A stretch of DNA of 64,000 bases, from the NCBI GenBank assembly GCA_028280515.1, contig JANQLP010000074.1, positions 44,598-108,597 of the forward strand, read 5' to 3'. The notes under the pieces were generated by a model that was not told where the DNA came from, did no database searches, and saw only the letters and a program-made list of their open reading frames with translations. Source of the DNA: Hyphomicrobiales bacterium (GTDB taxonomy: Bacteria > Pseudomonadota > Alphaproteobacteria > Rhizobiales > Methyloligellaceae). Positions 47,357 through 56,900 of this stretch are shown here, in pieces. Every line of letters begins with the position of its first letter. Position 1 is the stretch's first letter. Position numbers and translations under genes: made by a program.

Positions 47357-50128
47357 ATGCCAAGTGAAGCAATCGCCAAAAACACCCTGCGATCGTTGTT
47401 TGACAACGCGCACACATTTGTCAGCCTCCGAGATACGCAGGGTCGTTATCTTGAGGTGAACCGAGCCATTGCCGAGCTCTTTGGCGCGGCACCTGGTGAT
47501 ATCGTCGGTCGGACCGTGTTCGATCTATGCGGACCAGAGGCATCGCAGGTGTTCGAAGATGATCAGACAGTAGTCCGCAACGGCGCACCTCTGGTCAACA
47601 TCACCGAGATACTGCCAAGACAAGGTGACCATTCACGCCTTGCACGAGCGTGCAAACTCCCTGTTTGCGACGAGCGTGGCACAGTGACTGGTATCCTCAG
47701 TATCGCGTTCGATGATGCAGAAGCGGCCAACCCGCCACAATCACACCACGACAACGCCAATCTGCTCGAGAAGCTCTTCGAGAGCGTCGCCGTACCCATC
47801 GCGTTTTTTGGACGTGAGCATCGCCTCACGTTTGCAAATCGTGCCTACTGGGTACTGCATGACGACCTAGATACACATGGTGTCGCAAAGATTGGTGCCC
47901 ACTACGAAGACATCGTGCGGGCCATGTGTGAGCATGCCCAAGATTGCGAGAACGGCGCCGCTCGACAGGTACTTGCCGACCGACTGATCGAAGAGCATCG
48001 AAATCCAGGTACTGGTGCGCTTATCAGCCAGAATGGGCGTTCGTATCACCATCAGTTCTATCGAACACCGTGCGATGGCAGAGCGCTCCTTATCGTCGAT
48101 ACTACCGAGCAACGGCATACGGGGCACGGGGTTGCCGAACATCGAGATCTGCTCCACACGCTCGTCGAGAACTTCTCGGAGGCGCTGGTTCTCTATGGAC
48201 CGGATGATCGATTGAGGTTCGGTAATCGCACCTATTGGAAGTTCCATGCGGACGCAGGAACTGCAGATGTAATCAAAGTGGGCGCAACCCGAGAGGAAAA
48301 CGCTCAAGCCATGGCGCGACGCCTTGGCGAACGAAATGATGCGTTCAACGTCGAAACAGTCCTCGATGACATTGAACGGATGCACCAAGGCAAAGCTTCA
48401 GGGATTTCTTTTGCGTGGGGAGATCGCGATGTCAGCCTGCGCCACTATCCCATCCAGGAGGGCGGATGGGTGACCTTCGCTCAAGACATTACTGAACGGA
48501 AGAACGCCGAGGAAGCTCTCGAGGCGAGCAATGCACGTTTGAGGCATTTTGCAGAGTCTGCATCAGATTGGTTTTGGGAGACAGATGCCGATCTCAGATA
48601 CACATGGATATCGCAAAGGATTGCTGACGCGACCGGAGAGGCAGCAGAGTTAATCTATGGTCGGAAACGCTCGGATCTCATAGACACCACGGTCGATCCG
48701 GAAGCTTGGGAAGAGCATCAAGAGACGATCCGACAACGCAAGCCATTCAGGGACTTCGTGTATCGGCGTGACCCCGCCTCACTTCCCGATGGGCATGACG
48801 AGGTCCTATGGGTACGAACGAGTGGTGTGCCTGTCTTTCAAAGCGACGGAACCTTCGTCGGTTACCGAGGTACCGGCTCAAATGTCACCCCGGAAACACT
48901 CGCCGAGCAAGAACTCAAAGAGAGCGAACGGCGCTTTCAAACGCTTGCCGAAAGCGCACCGGTTGGCATCTTCCAAACAACAACTGACGGCATCTGTATC
49001 TACCACAACGAAGTATGGCGAACGATTGCCGGGGCCAAGTCAGATGGTGGGATCGGAGCGCTCTGGACCACTGTGTTTCAAGCGGACGATCGGCAGCGTA
49101 TTACCGCCGACTGGCAAGAGCGTGCCCTCGAGGATGGTGTCTATCGCACTGAGGGCCGTATCGCCCGTCATGGATGCGATGATCTATGGGTGCTTGCCAC
49201 CATCGCGGTTGACGAGTGCCCGGACCGCGGGCCATGCACATTCGTCGGCACACTGACCGACATTTCCCAGTTCAAGCGTGCCGAAGCACAACTTCGTGCC
49301 GCCGAACAAAATCTACGCGAACATCGAGATGAGCTTGAAGACCTCGTCGAACGTCGGACGGCTGCGCTTCGTAAAGCGCAGCAGAACCTCATCGCAAAAG
49401 AGCGCCTCTCAGCAATCGGTCAACTGACCGCGACCGTGAGCCATGAGTTACGCAACCCCCTCGGCACCATTAGCACCTCGTTCACAGTCCTCAGGAAACA
49501 CATCGAGCTACCCACGGACAAGGCAGTCGCTATCGTCGAACGCATCGAGCGAAACATCTCGCGATGCGAAACGATTATTCGGGATCTTCTTAACTACACG
49601 CGGATTGACAGCCTTGATTGCAAGGTGCTCGACCTCGATACGTGGATGATCCAGTTCCTCGCCGAACAAGAGCTGCCCAGTTCCATCACCCTTGAAACGA
49701 ACCTTTGTGCCAACAGCGCCGTTTGCATCGACAGAACACGCATGACGCAGGCACTCGACAACATCATCAGCAACGCAGTCGATGCGATGGCTGACAACAC
49801 TGCATCTCATAGCGTGCTCGAGATCACATCCGATCGCCATGGCGAGGAATGCGTGATCGTGATCTGCGACGATGGTCCCGGTATCGATCCCAGCAACTCT
49901 GATCAAGTGTTCGAACCACTGGTGAGCACCAAGGCGTTTGGTGTCGGACTTGGCCTTCCCCTGGTCCGACAGATCGTTGAACTCCACGGCGGTCACGTCG
50001 CAATTAGGAACCGAGAAGAACGGGGCGCTGAGGTGACCATCCGCATTCCTATACACAAGAAGTCGCAGTGCATGAAAAATGCTTCGCCAACACTCGAAGG
50101 CGATTGCATTGCAGAGGGTGAGCGATGA
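47357..50128 (+). CDS. Multi-PAS sensor histidine kinase
   Basis: A 923-residue soluble kinase. PAS domains lie at about 8-120, 135-250, 265-380, 395-510 and 525-640; the second and third are of the PAS_7 type (FANRAYWVLH, FGNRTYWKFH). A coiled coil (645-680) precedes HisKA with His696 in VSHELRNPLG and a HATPase domain with DNIISNAVDAM, DDGPGIDP and GVGLGLPL. There is no receiver or membrane helix. Its stop overlaps the double-receiver gene by 4 bp, and a receiver-kinase hybrid follows, so the three products probably form one phosphorelay. No DNA-binding output is present. Confidence 0.93.
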   Translation: MPSEAIAKNTLRSLFDNAHTFVSLRDTQGRYLEVNRAIAELFGAAPGDIVGRTVFDLCGPEASQVFEDDQTVVRNGAPLVNITEILPRQGDHSRLARACKLPVCDERGTVTGILSIAFDDAEAANPPQSHHDNANLLEKLFESVAVPIAFFGREHRLTFANRAYWVLHDDLDTHGVAKIGAHYEDIVRAMCEHAQDCENGAARQVLADRLIEEHRNPGTGALISQNGRSYHHQFYRTPCDGRALLIVDTTEQRHTGHGVAEHRDLLHTLVENFSEALVLYGPDDRLRFGNRTYWKFHADAGTADVIKVGATREENAQAMARRLGERNDAFNVETVLDDIERMHQGKASGISFAWGDRDVSLRHYPIQEGGWVTFAQDITERKNAEEALEASNARLRHFAESASDWFWETDADLRYTWISQRIADATGEAAELIYGRKRSDLIDTTVDPEAWEEHQETIRQRKPFRDFVYRRDPASLPDGHDEVLWVRTSGVPVFQSDGTFVGYRGTGSNVTPETLAEQELKESERRFQTLAESAPVGIFQTTTDGICIYHNEVWRTIAGAKSDGGIGALWTTVFQADDRQRITADWQERALEDGVYRTEGRIARHGCDDLWVLATIAVDECPDRGPCTFVGTLTDISQFKRAEAQLRAAEQNLREHRDELEDLVERRTAALRKAQQNLIAKERLSAIGQLTATVSHELRNPLGTISTSFTVLRKHIELPTDKAVAIVERIERNISRCETIIRDLLNYTRIDSLDCKVLDLDTWMIQFLAEQELPSSITLETNLCANSAVCIDRTRMTQALDNIISNAVDAMADNTASHSVLEITSDRHGEECVIVICDDGPGIDPSNSDQVFEPLVSTKAFGVGLGLPLVRQIVELHGGHVAIRNREERGAEVTIRIPIHKKSQCMKNASPTLEGDCIAEGER

Positions 50129-50889
50129 ACGAAACAGGCCGACACATCTTGATCGTCGACGATGACCCTGATTTCGCGGAGAGCCTAGGCGATCTCTTCG
50201 AGCTGCAAGGGCACACATTTGCAATTGCAACGCAAGGCGAGCAGGCGCTGCAGCTCGCATCCGAGCAGACATTTGATTTTGTGTTTCTCGACATAAAGAT
50301 GCCGGGCATTGACGGCGTCGAAACGCTTCGGCGACTGCGCGCCACGCGGCAGGACACAAAGGTCGCTGTTATCACCGGATACGCAACGGACGAGCAACTT
50401 GATGGCGCGATCGCGGCCGGAGCGTTCACCGTGCTTGAGAAGCCATGCCCGTTTGAGCGAATGCTCGAAGTTATGAAGCACGCTGGCGCAGAACAAATTG
50501 TCCTCGTTGCTGATGATGATCCTGATTTCACCGACAATCTTGAAGAGCTTCTGCCCGCTCCCGGACGTCAGGTGATTGCTGCCAGCAGCGCGCATGCTGC
50601 ACTCGATCTCCTGGAGCAACAGCCTGTCAGTGTCCTCCTGCTCGACATGCGCCTCCCCAATACCGATGGATACAAAGTCCTTGCCGCGCTCAGAGAGCGG
50701 AACCTTACCGTGCCGGTCATCGTGGTCACTTCGTATCCATTCGAAGAAACAGAACTACGACGCTTCGAAAACTCAGTGGTGAAAGTGCTGCAAAAACCTG
50801 TGCCGGTGCGGCGTCTTGTCGAAGAGATCAGCGCCGCGACGTTCAGTTCATCGGTGCAAGGAGAGGTCGGGCGCCATGACAACCCATAA
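50125..50889 (+). CDS. Double-receiver response regulator
   Basis: A 254-residue protein made of two CheY-like receivers and nothing else. Receiver 1 (about 7-120) has VDDDPD and Asp56 in FLDIKMPG with KP near 107. Receiver 2 (about 124-235) has VADDDPD and Asp174 in LLDMRLPN with KP near 220. Paired receivers can split or time a phosphate signal. It is translationally coupled to the kinase at 47357 and overlaps the next gene by 14 bp. The output partner is unknown. Confidence 0.93.
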   Translation: MNETGRHILIVDDDPDFAESLGDLFELQGHTFAIATQGEQALQLASEQTFDFVFLDIKMPGIDGVETLRRLRATRQDTKVAVITGYATDEQLDGAIAAGAFTVLEKPCPFERMLEVMKHAGAEQIVLVADDDPDFTDNLEELLPAPGRQVIAASSAHAALDLLEQQPVSVLLLDMRLPNTDGYKVLAALRERNLTVPVIVVTSYPFEETELRRFENSVVKVLQKPVPVRRLVEEISAATFSSSVQGEVGRHDNP

Positions 50890-52105
50890 CTTCGTCGGCT
50901 CGTTGGGCACCGATGCAAGATCAATCAGCCTCGCCGAACGCAATCTACTTGTCATTGATGACGATGCAGATTTCGCGGCGACGATACAAGATCTCATGGA
51001 GTTTCAGGATTGCCATGTCGCAACGGCGACTGGTGCAACTGATGTCGAGAGCATTCCCTCGCACTTCATAGTCGAGATCGTGCTTCTTGACGTTCGGCTC
51101 AAGGACACCAGCGGCATCGATCTGATGAGCTACCTGCATGCCCGTTGGCCGTATGCGCGCATCATCATCATGACGGGGTATTCCTCAAAGGAGATTGCGG
51201 TACAGGCACTCAAGAGCGGCGCTGTCGGCTATCTTGAAAAACCGATCAATCCAGACGAACTCACCGCGACCATGCTCCACGCGCTTTGGGCGCACGACGC
51301 CGAGATCGCAGTCAACAAAGCGCACGAGCAACTGCAGCTCTCACTTCTCGACGCGAAAGCGGCCAACCGATCTAAGTCGGTGTTCCTCGCAAACATGAGC
51401 CATGAACTGCGCACGCCGCTCAATGCCATTATCGGCTTCTCTGAGATGATGAAGAGCGAATGTCTTGGCCCGTTATCGGCTGACCGTTACATGGAGTATG
51501 TTGATGACATCCTCCAGTCTGGGAATCATATTCTCTCGCTCATCAACGATCTTCTTGATCTCTCCCGTATTGAATTGAATGCACAGACGATTGAGTTGGA
51601 GCAGGTCTCGTTGAGTGCAGTTGTGAATGACGCCGTCGTGATGGTTAGAGAATCAGCACAAAGGCGCAATATCACACTCGAACGAACTGCACCGGATGAA
51701 CATCTGTGTGTAGACGCTGATCGAAGAATGGTCACCCAGATGCTGATCAATCTGATCGGCAATGCAGTCAAGTTTGCAAACGATGGTGGGCGAGTTGTCA
51801 TAGCGACTTCACGCAACGACGCCGGCGAGCATATCATCTCTGTCGAGGACGATGGCGTCGGCATTTCAAAAGACATGATCAAGAAGGTCTGTGAACCGTT
51901 CGTGTTTGCTGAACCTGTTGAATCACGAAGCCGCGGCGGAGTGGGCCTCGGCTTATCCATAACAAAACAGCTGATTGAGCATCATGGCGGCCGACTGGAA
52001 CTTACGAGCCAAGAGGGTGTGGGTACGATTGCCACATTGGTATTCCCGGCCAAAGATCTCGGTTCAGAGTCTGCCGAACTGGGCAACGAAGGCATGGCGG
52101 GGTAG
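50876..52105 (+). CDS. Receiver-histidine kinase hybrid
   Basis: A 409-residue protein whose ATG follows AAGGAGAGG. An N-terminal receiver (about 22-140, DDDAD and Asp72 in LLDVRLKD) is joined by a coiled linker to HisKA (His176 in MSHELRTPLNAIIGFSEMM) and HATPase (LINLIGNAVKFA, DDGVGIS, GVGLGLSI). Receiver-first kinases are usually switched by phosphate from another kinase, here probably the one at 47357 through the double receiver. It ends the cluster and is followed by IS debris. Confidence 0.93.
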   Translation: MTTHNFVGSLGTDARSISLAERNLLVIDDDADFAATIQDLMEFQDCHVATATGATDVESIPSHFIVEIVLLDVRLKDTSGIDLMSYLHARWPYARIIIMTGYSSKEIAVQALKSGAVGYLEKPINPDELTATMLHALWAHDAEIAVNKAHEQLQLSLLDAKAANRSKSVFLANMSHELRTPLNAIIGFSEMMKSECLGPLSADRYMEYVDDILQSGNHILSLINDLLDLSRIELNAQTIELEQVSLSAVVNDAVVMVRESAQRRNITLERTAPDEHLCVDADRRMVTQMLINLIGNAVKFANDGGRVVIATSRNDAGEHIISVEDDGVGISKDMIKKVCEPFVFAEPVESRSRGGVGLGLSITKQLIEHHGGRLELTSQEGVGTIATLVFPAKDLGSESAELGNEGMAG

Positions 52106-52170
52106 CAAAGGTTCTCGAGGTTGATAACCAGATCAGCGCCATCACACGAACCGGCGTTGGCCGCAACGGA

Positions 52171-52503
52171 TTACCTGATCAGCCCATTTGCTGCGTGTAG
52201 TCGGTGAGACTGTCGGAAGCTGATCGGGCCGTCGAACACGCTGGGTGCACACAGCCGGTTGCAGCGCAGGGCTGCCAGGAAGGTCGTGGTTCGCCATCGG
52301 CCGTGGGGCGCATAACCGCGCAGGCGTTTGCCCTTCGCGCTCCAGCCTCTGAGCGGCGCCATTTTGGTCCTGATCCAAGTTTCGTCGATGAATACCAGGC
52401 GACGTGGATCGAGATTGCCCTGCACGGCTTTCCAGCGCCGTCGATGACGGGCCACGTCGACTGCGGCAAGCGCGAAGGCGGTCAAGGCCGGCGAATGCGG
52501 CAA
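52171..52503 (-). pseudogene. IS630-family transposase fragment
   Basis: A 110-residue minus-strand frame matches the catalytic middle of IS630-type DDE transposases: VDVARHRRRWKAVQGNLDPRRLVFIDETWIRTKMAPLRGW and GYAPHGRWRTTTFLAALRCNRL, with the first Asp in IDETW. After FDGPI (near 52222) the family continues in another frame, so the copy is frameshifted and lacks both ends. It sits 29 bp beyond the stop of the four-gene operon, suggesting the operon lies in an insertion-prone site. Confidence 0.75.
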
Positions 52504-52532
52504 GATCGCTGCGTGAAGTGTCTGATGCGTGG

Positions 52533-53918
52533 TTACGGACTCCGGCGGGCGAGCGTTCGTGGCTTAGTTGCGACACGGGAACGTTCTTGGCGCCTGGTTT
52601 GCGGCGCGACGATCTTGATCGGGATCTCGCCAGCCGCCTTGGTGATATCGATCGCTACTTCCCCACCATCGTCCGTTATCGCCTTGGCGATCTCGCCAAA
52701 CTCCGAGCACCAGATTGTCTCGATGTCCTTGTCGCGGCTCTGATCGCGCTGTGCATCCTCCTTGCCGAACGCAACCGCCCGCACCTGCAGCCGCTCGCCC
52801 GAACCTGCGAACACCTCGACGCCGTACTCCGGGCTCGAGGCCTTCTGGATAACGACCTGCTTGCGTTCCGCCAGCGCCGTCGACATGCCTTCCCTAACCT
52901 CGTAGCCGAGTCGCGACAGCTCGGTCAGAACGGCCGTGTGCCGAGCCGCAGCGGCGAGCGCTTCGCGCGCGCGGGTGAGCACGTCGTTGGCAATGGACAG
53001 AGCGCGTTCCGCCTCATCCTCGGCGCCCGTCTCTAGCACGCTGGCAATGGTTGAGCGCGCTTTGTCAATTGCCGGGCCCGTAAAGGTCCGGAGCTCGGCA
53101 TCGAGGCCTTCGAGCTTAGCAAGAAGCGAGCGAACATTCTTGCGCTTCGTCATCTCGCCGGCCAGGTCGAGCGCTAGTGTATCGGAAAGCAAACGCCGAC
53201 GATCGGGATTGCGCTCCGCCGAGATGACCTCTAGTCGCGCGACAAACGGCGCGGCGGCGCCCTCTCCGAATTCGGTCATGAGCCGAACGATGTTGGTGTC
53301 TATTCGCTCGTTCAGCGTCGTCCTCTCGTTGGGTGCACCGGCAAGCCAGTCGTTCAATGTCCTTGTCGGCTTGTCGTCTCCAAGGGCCGCGACCAAGCGT
53401 TTCTGATTTTCGCTAAGTTCCTCCGATGCCTGCTCGCCCCCGCCGGAAAGTACGCCGAAACCCTCGAGCAGGATCGTGTTCGCCTGACCCGCGTCCTTAA
53501 TTTCCTGCTCAGCAATGACGCGCAAGCGCTCGATCAGGCCGTAGGGTACATCAACAGTCGATTGCTCGAGCGACCCGATTAGGGTCAAGGCAGTCGCCTT
53601 GATACGGCGGGAGGACGTGCGGATTCGCGTCTGGCGCTCGGTCTCACGGGTGATCCGGTCCTCAGCGTCGGCTTCCAGAAAAGCGATCTCGGCGGGCGCC
53701 GCCTTCTGAAGTTCGAGGAATCGGTCGTTCTCGAGCATTGCTGCTATTCGATCGCGGCGAGCGCGCATCTCGGCGACCTCATCCTTCGAGATGAGGTCGT
53801 GAGTTCCAAGCTCGCGCTCCCAGCGAGCGAGCGCCGCGTCAAGGCGGGCTAAATGTCCCTTACAGATGCGGGTTATTTCCTCGCGGGTGACGATCCGGAT
53901 AATCTTGGGTCCGCTCAT
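52533..53918 (-). CDS. Helical protein of unknown family, fourth gene of the AAA/rSAM/helicase operon
   Basis: A 461-residue protein beginning MSGPKIIRIVTREEITRICKGHLARLDAAL. The start at 53918 is chosen because longer frames overlap the helicase gene. Most of the sequence (about 15-360) is charged helix, likely coiled coil (ARWERELGTHDLISKDEVAEMRARRDRI; RTSSRRIKATALTLIGSLEQ). A small alpha/beta segment near 385-445 (YGVEVFAGSGERLQVRAVAFG; GEVAIDITKAAGEIPIKIV) could be a binding module. No catalytic motif is recognised. It follows the giant helicase by 34 bp in the same operon and probably acts as its structural or regulatory partner. Confidence 0.8.
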   Translation of the reverse strand: MSGPKIIRIVTREEITRICKGHLARLDAALARWERELGTHDLISKDEVAEMRARRDRIAAMLENDRFLELQKAAPAEIAFLEADAEDRITRETERQTRIRTSSRRIKATALTLIGSLEQSTVDVPYGLIERLRVIAEQEIKDAGQANTILLEGFGVLSGGGEQASEELSENQKRLVAALGDDKPTRTLNDWLAGAPNERTTLNERIDTNIVRLMTEFGEGAAAPFVARLEVISAERNPDRRRLLSDTLALDLAGEMTKRKNVRSLLAKLEGLDAELRTFTGPAIDKARSTIASVLETGAEDEAERALSIANDVLTRAREALAAAARHTAVLTELSRLGYEVREGMSTALAERKQVVIQKASSPEYGVEVFAGSGERLQVRAVAFGKEDAQRDQSRDKDIETIWCSEFGEIAKAITDDGGEVAIDITKAAGEIPIKIVAPQTRRQERSRVATKPRTLARRSP

Positions 53919-53952
53919 TGTCGTGTATCCACCCTTGTGCTTCCGGCCAGTG

Positions 53953-56900
53953 CTAGACGGCGGGACCGCCGATGGCCTCAAAGATCGCCTGGGCGAGGAT
54001 CTCCTTCTCGGCGTGCGGGGCGTGGTACCAGCCCTGCGAGGACACGCGGTGTACGTGCCGGATCGCGCGCCCGAGCACGCACGGTCGCCACAGCTCCCTG
54101 GCCCGTGCGGTCGCCAAGATCTCGTGGCGCGGCGCGTCGCATTCGATGGCGATACCGTACTGGCCGTGCTTCGGGTGCGGAATCGCGTAGTCGACGCCGA
54201 AGGCGGTGCCGTCATTGGCGCGAGCGGGCGTGTAACCGAGTTTCGCAATAAAGTCGCCGACAGCAGTAAAGAATCCGTCCTCGCCGTTGCGGTGGGCGGG
54301 CGCGATCGCAGCATTGCCACTGCTAAGCAGCCTGAGGAGATTGCGCGCTTCGGCAAGCTTGCCGTCCGAGACGAGGGAGGCGTAGTGGAGATAGGTTTGC
54401 AGGAAATCGCGCGGCTTGGACGGTCGGTCCTTGCCCTGCAGCATGTCAGAGATTTCAGCGATCGGCATCGAGGTCGCGATGATCACCTTGCGTCTTGCAC
54501 GGGTTACCGCAACGTTTAGGCGGCGTTCGCCGCCGCGCTGCCCGAGGACCCCGAAATTGCGGCGGAACACGCCGGTGGCGTTCAAGCCGAAGGTGGTCGA
54601 GAAGACGATAATGTCACGCTCGTCACCTTGGACATTCTCGAGGTTCTTCACGAAAAAGCTCATGTCCTCGCCGTCCTCTACACGCATCGATTCCTGGCCA
54701 TAAGCGGCACGGAATTCTCTATCGGCCGTCGCCCTGTCAGAGAACTCCTGCTCTATCAGATCGGCCTGCTTGCGGTTGAAGGTGAGGACGCCGACGGAGG
54801 GACGGTTCCCGCGTGCCGCCTTCCAGCAGCCTGCGACGATGTCGACGATGCGAGAGGCTTCATCAGGATTCGTCTGGGCAGTGTAAGTGCCGTCGACGCG
54901 ATGAACCTCGATCGGTCGGGTCTTCCGGATTTCCTCATCGGGGTGCCGCGCGGGCACGTTGAGCTCCCCGCGGTAGAATGCGCTATTGGAGAATTCGATC
55001 AATTCCCGGTAGACACTGCGATAGTGGATCTGCAGCATCGTGTTCGGAACCGACGAGCGCCCGAGCGCTAGGAGATCGGGGCAGTCCTTGATCTCCCGGC
55101 GGTTCCAGATCGTCTCGTACTCCTCGAGTTCTTCCTCCGACAGATCTTCGTCGGGCAGTTCCCCGTCGAAGATCTCGGCTTCGTCCGACTCGACCTTCGA
55201 ATGGAAGAAGGACGTCGGCGGCAATTGTTTCTCGTCACCGCTAACGACGGCCGTCTTGCCCCGATAGAGCGTTGGGAGCGCGTATTCGATCGGCATCTGC
55301 GAAGCCTCGTCATAAACGACGACGTCGAAAAGGCCGGCCTGCAGCGGCAGGAGCCGGCTTGCGACGTCGGGGTTCATAAGCCAGACGGGCCGGAGCTCCA
55401 TCAGGCCGAGATCGGCACCGCGGCTCACGAACTCGCGTAGGCGCAGGGCCCGCCCGCCTTGATAGCGGGTGATGCCCTCCCACTGCTTTTCGTTGCCGAG
55501 CCGCCCTTTATCGATCCCGCTTGAGAGCAGCTTGCCGTTTAGTTCGCGCATCTCGCGATCCACAGTCTTGAGCTGGCGGATCCTATTCTCGATCTCTTCG
55601 CGGGACATGAGGAGAACAGGACTACTGCTCTCGATACGGGCTTTCCAGGCAAGCCGGGCTTGCCGTCCGAGGATGCGCCGGATTTCGTCGCCCAGATGGC
55701 GCGACGAGATCTCTCTGAGCTCGGAGTCCGAGAGGCGGAGCAGGTCGAGGATAGCCCACGCGTCATCTGACAGCGTTGTCGAGCGCGCCCGGAACTTCTG
55801 GTAGGCCGCGATGGTTTTGTATCGCTCCACGATGGAGGCAGTGATTTCGGTGGTGTCACTCCGCTTGTCAATGTCTTGGCGCCGATCGGCGATCCAGCCA
55901 TCCTTGATCCAGCCGTCGAGCGTGTCGAGGCGCGTATGGCTCTCGGTCTCGAGCGCGTAACGCTTCATGATAATTCCGCATGAGTCGAGAAACACTGAAA
56001 AGAGGCGTTCGTCGGCCACCGCCTTGAAGGCCTCGATGCATGCTGGGCATTGCAGCAGGAGCTCCGCGTGGGCAAGGACGGCGCTGAGGCGGTCGATCAT
56101 CTCGTTGATCGCGGCGTTCAGCTGTTGGATATCGGCCGCCTCGAGCTTCGTGGCGATATTCGGGAGAGACAGGGACCGCGCGAACTCGCGCGCCCGCGTG
56201 CGGGTCGCCTTGATGTGCAGCTCGAGCTTTGCCGCTCTCAAGAACTCCCGCATCCGGGCATCGCCAATGCTTTCTCCGCTTCGCTGAATGAGCTTCCGTA
56301 TTCGCCTGCGGGCCCACCAGCGTGACGGGTTGAGGCGGCCTAGGAAGCCCACCTCCCGGGTAGCGATCACCGCTTGCTTGATCCATTCCTGGGTCGCGCC
56401 TTCCGACTGCTGGCAAAGGATCTCATGGTCGTCCGGGTCGTGGGCCGAAGACTCGGCTTCGCTCAGATGGCTTGTCAGGCGTTCGAGCGCCCCCAGCGCG
56501 GACATGCCCTCTGAGACCGGCGCTCCGTTGCGGTGAAAGAGCTTCGACCATGTCTTGAGATCGATGCGCTCGTCTGTGAGCAGGGTATCGAAGCGCTTTC
56601 CGTGAGCGTCGCGCCAGTTGCCGAGCTCCCCAGGGGCCTCGCACTCGAAATAGGGCGCATTCAGTAACACGTAGTCGGTCCGGGCGCGCTCGGCGACTTC
56701 GAAATCGTCAAAAACCTTGGTGAAGGCGAAGACAGCTGCCTCATCCCAGCCGAACTCGGCGAGATCTCGAAGGGGGCTCCCCTCGTAGCCGGAGTCGAGC
56801 CAGTCGGCTGCGGTTGGGGCAATTTCATTGATGACGGTTTCGAGCTGAGTACGCGTGAAACCCTTGAGCGCCCTCTGCAGAGGATAGTTGTCGAGCAGCG

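Noticed and set aside
53919..54356. N-terminal extension of the 461-residue protein
   Set aside because: It overlaps the 3' end of the helicase gene in another frame and its residues are Arg/Ser/Thr/Pro-rich with no homology pattern.
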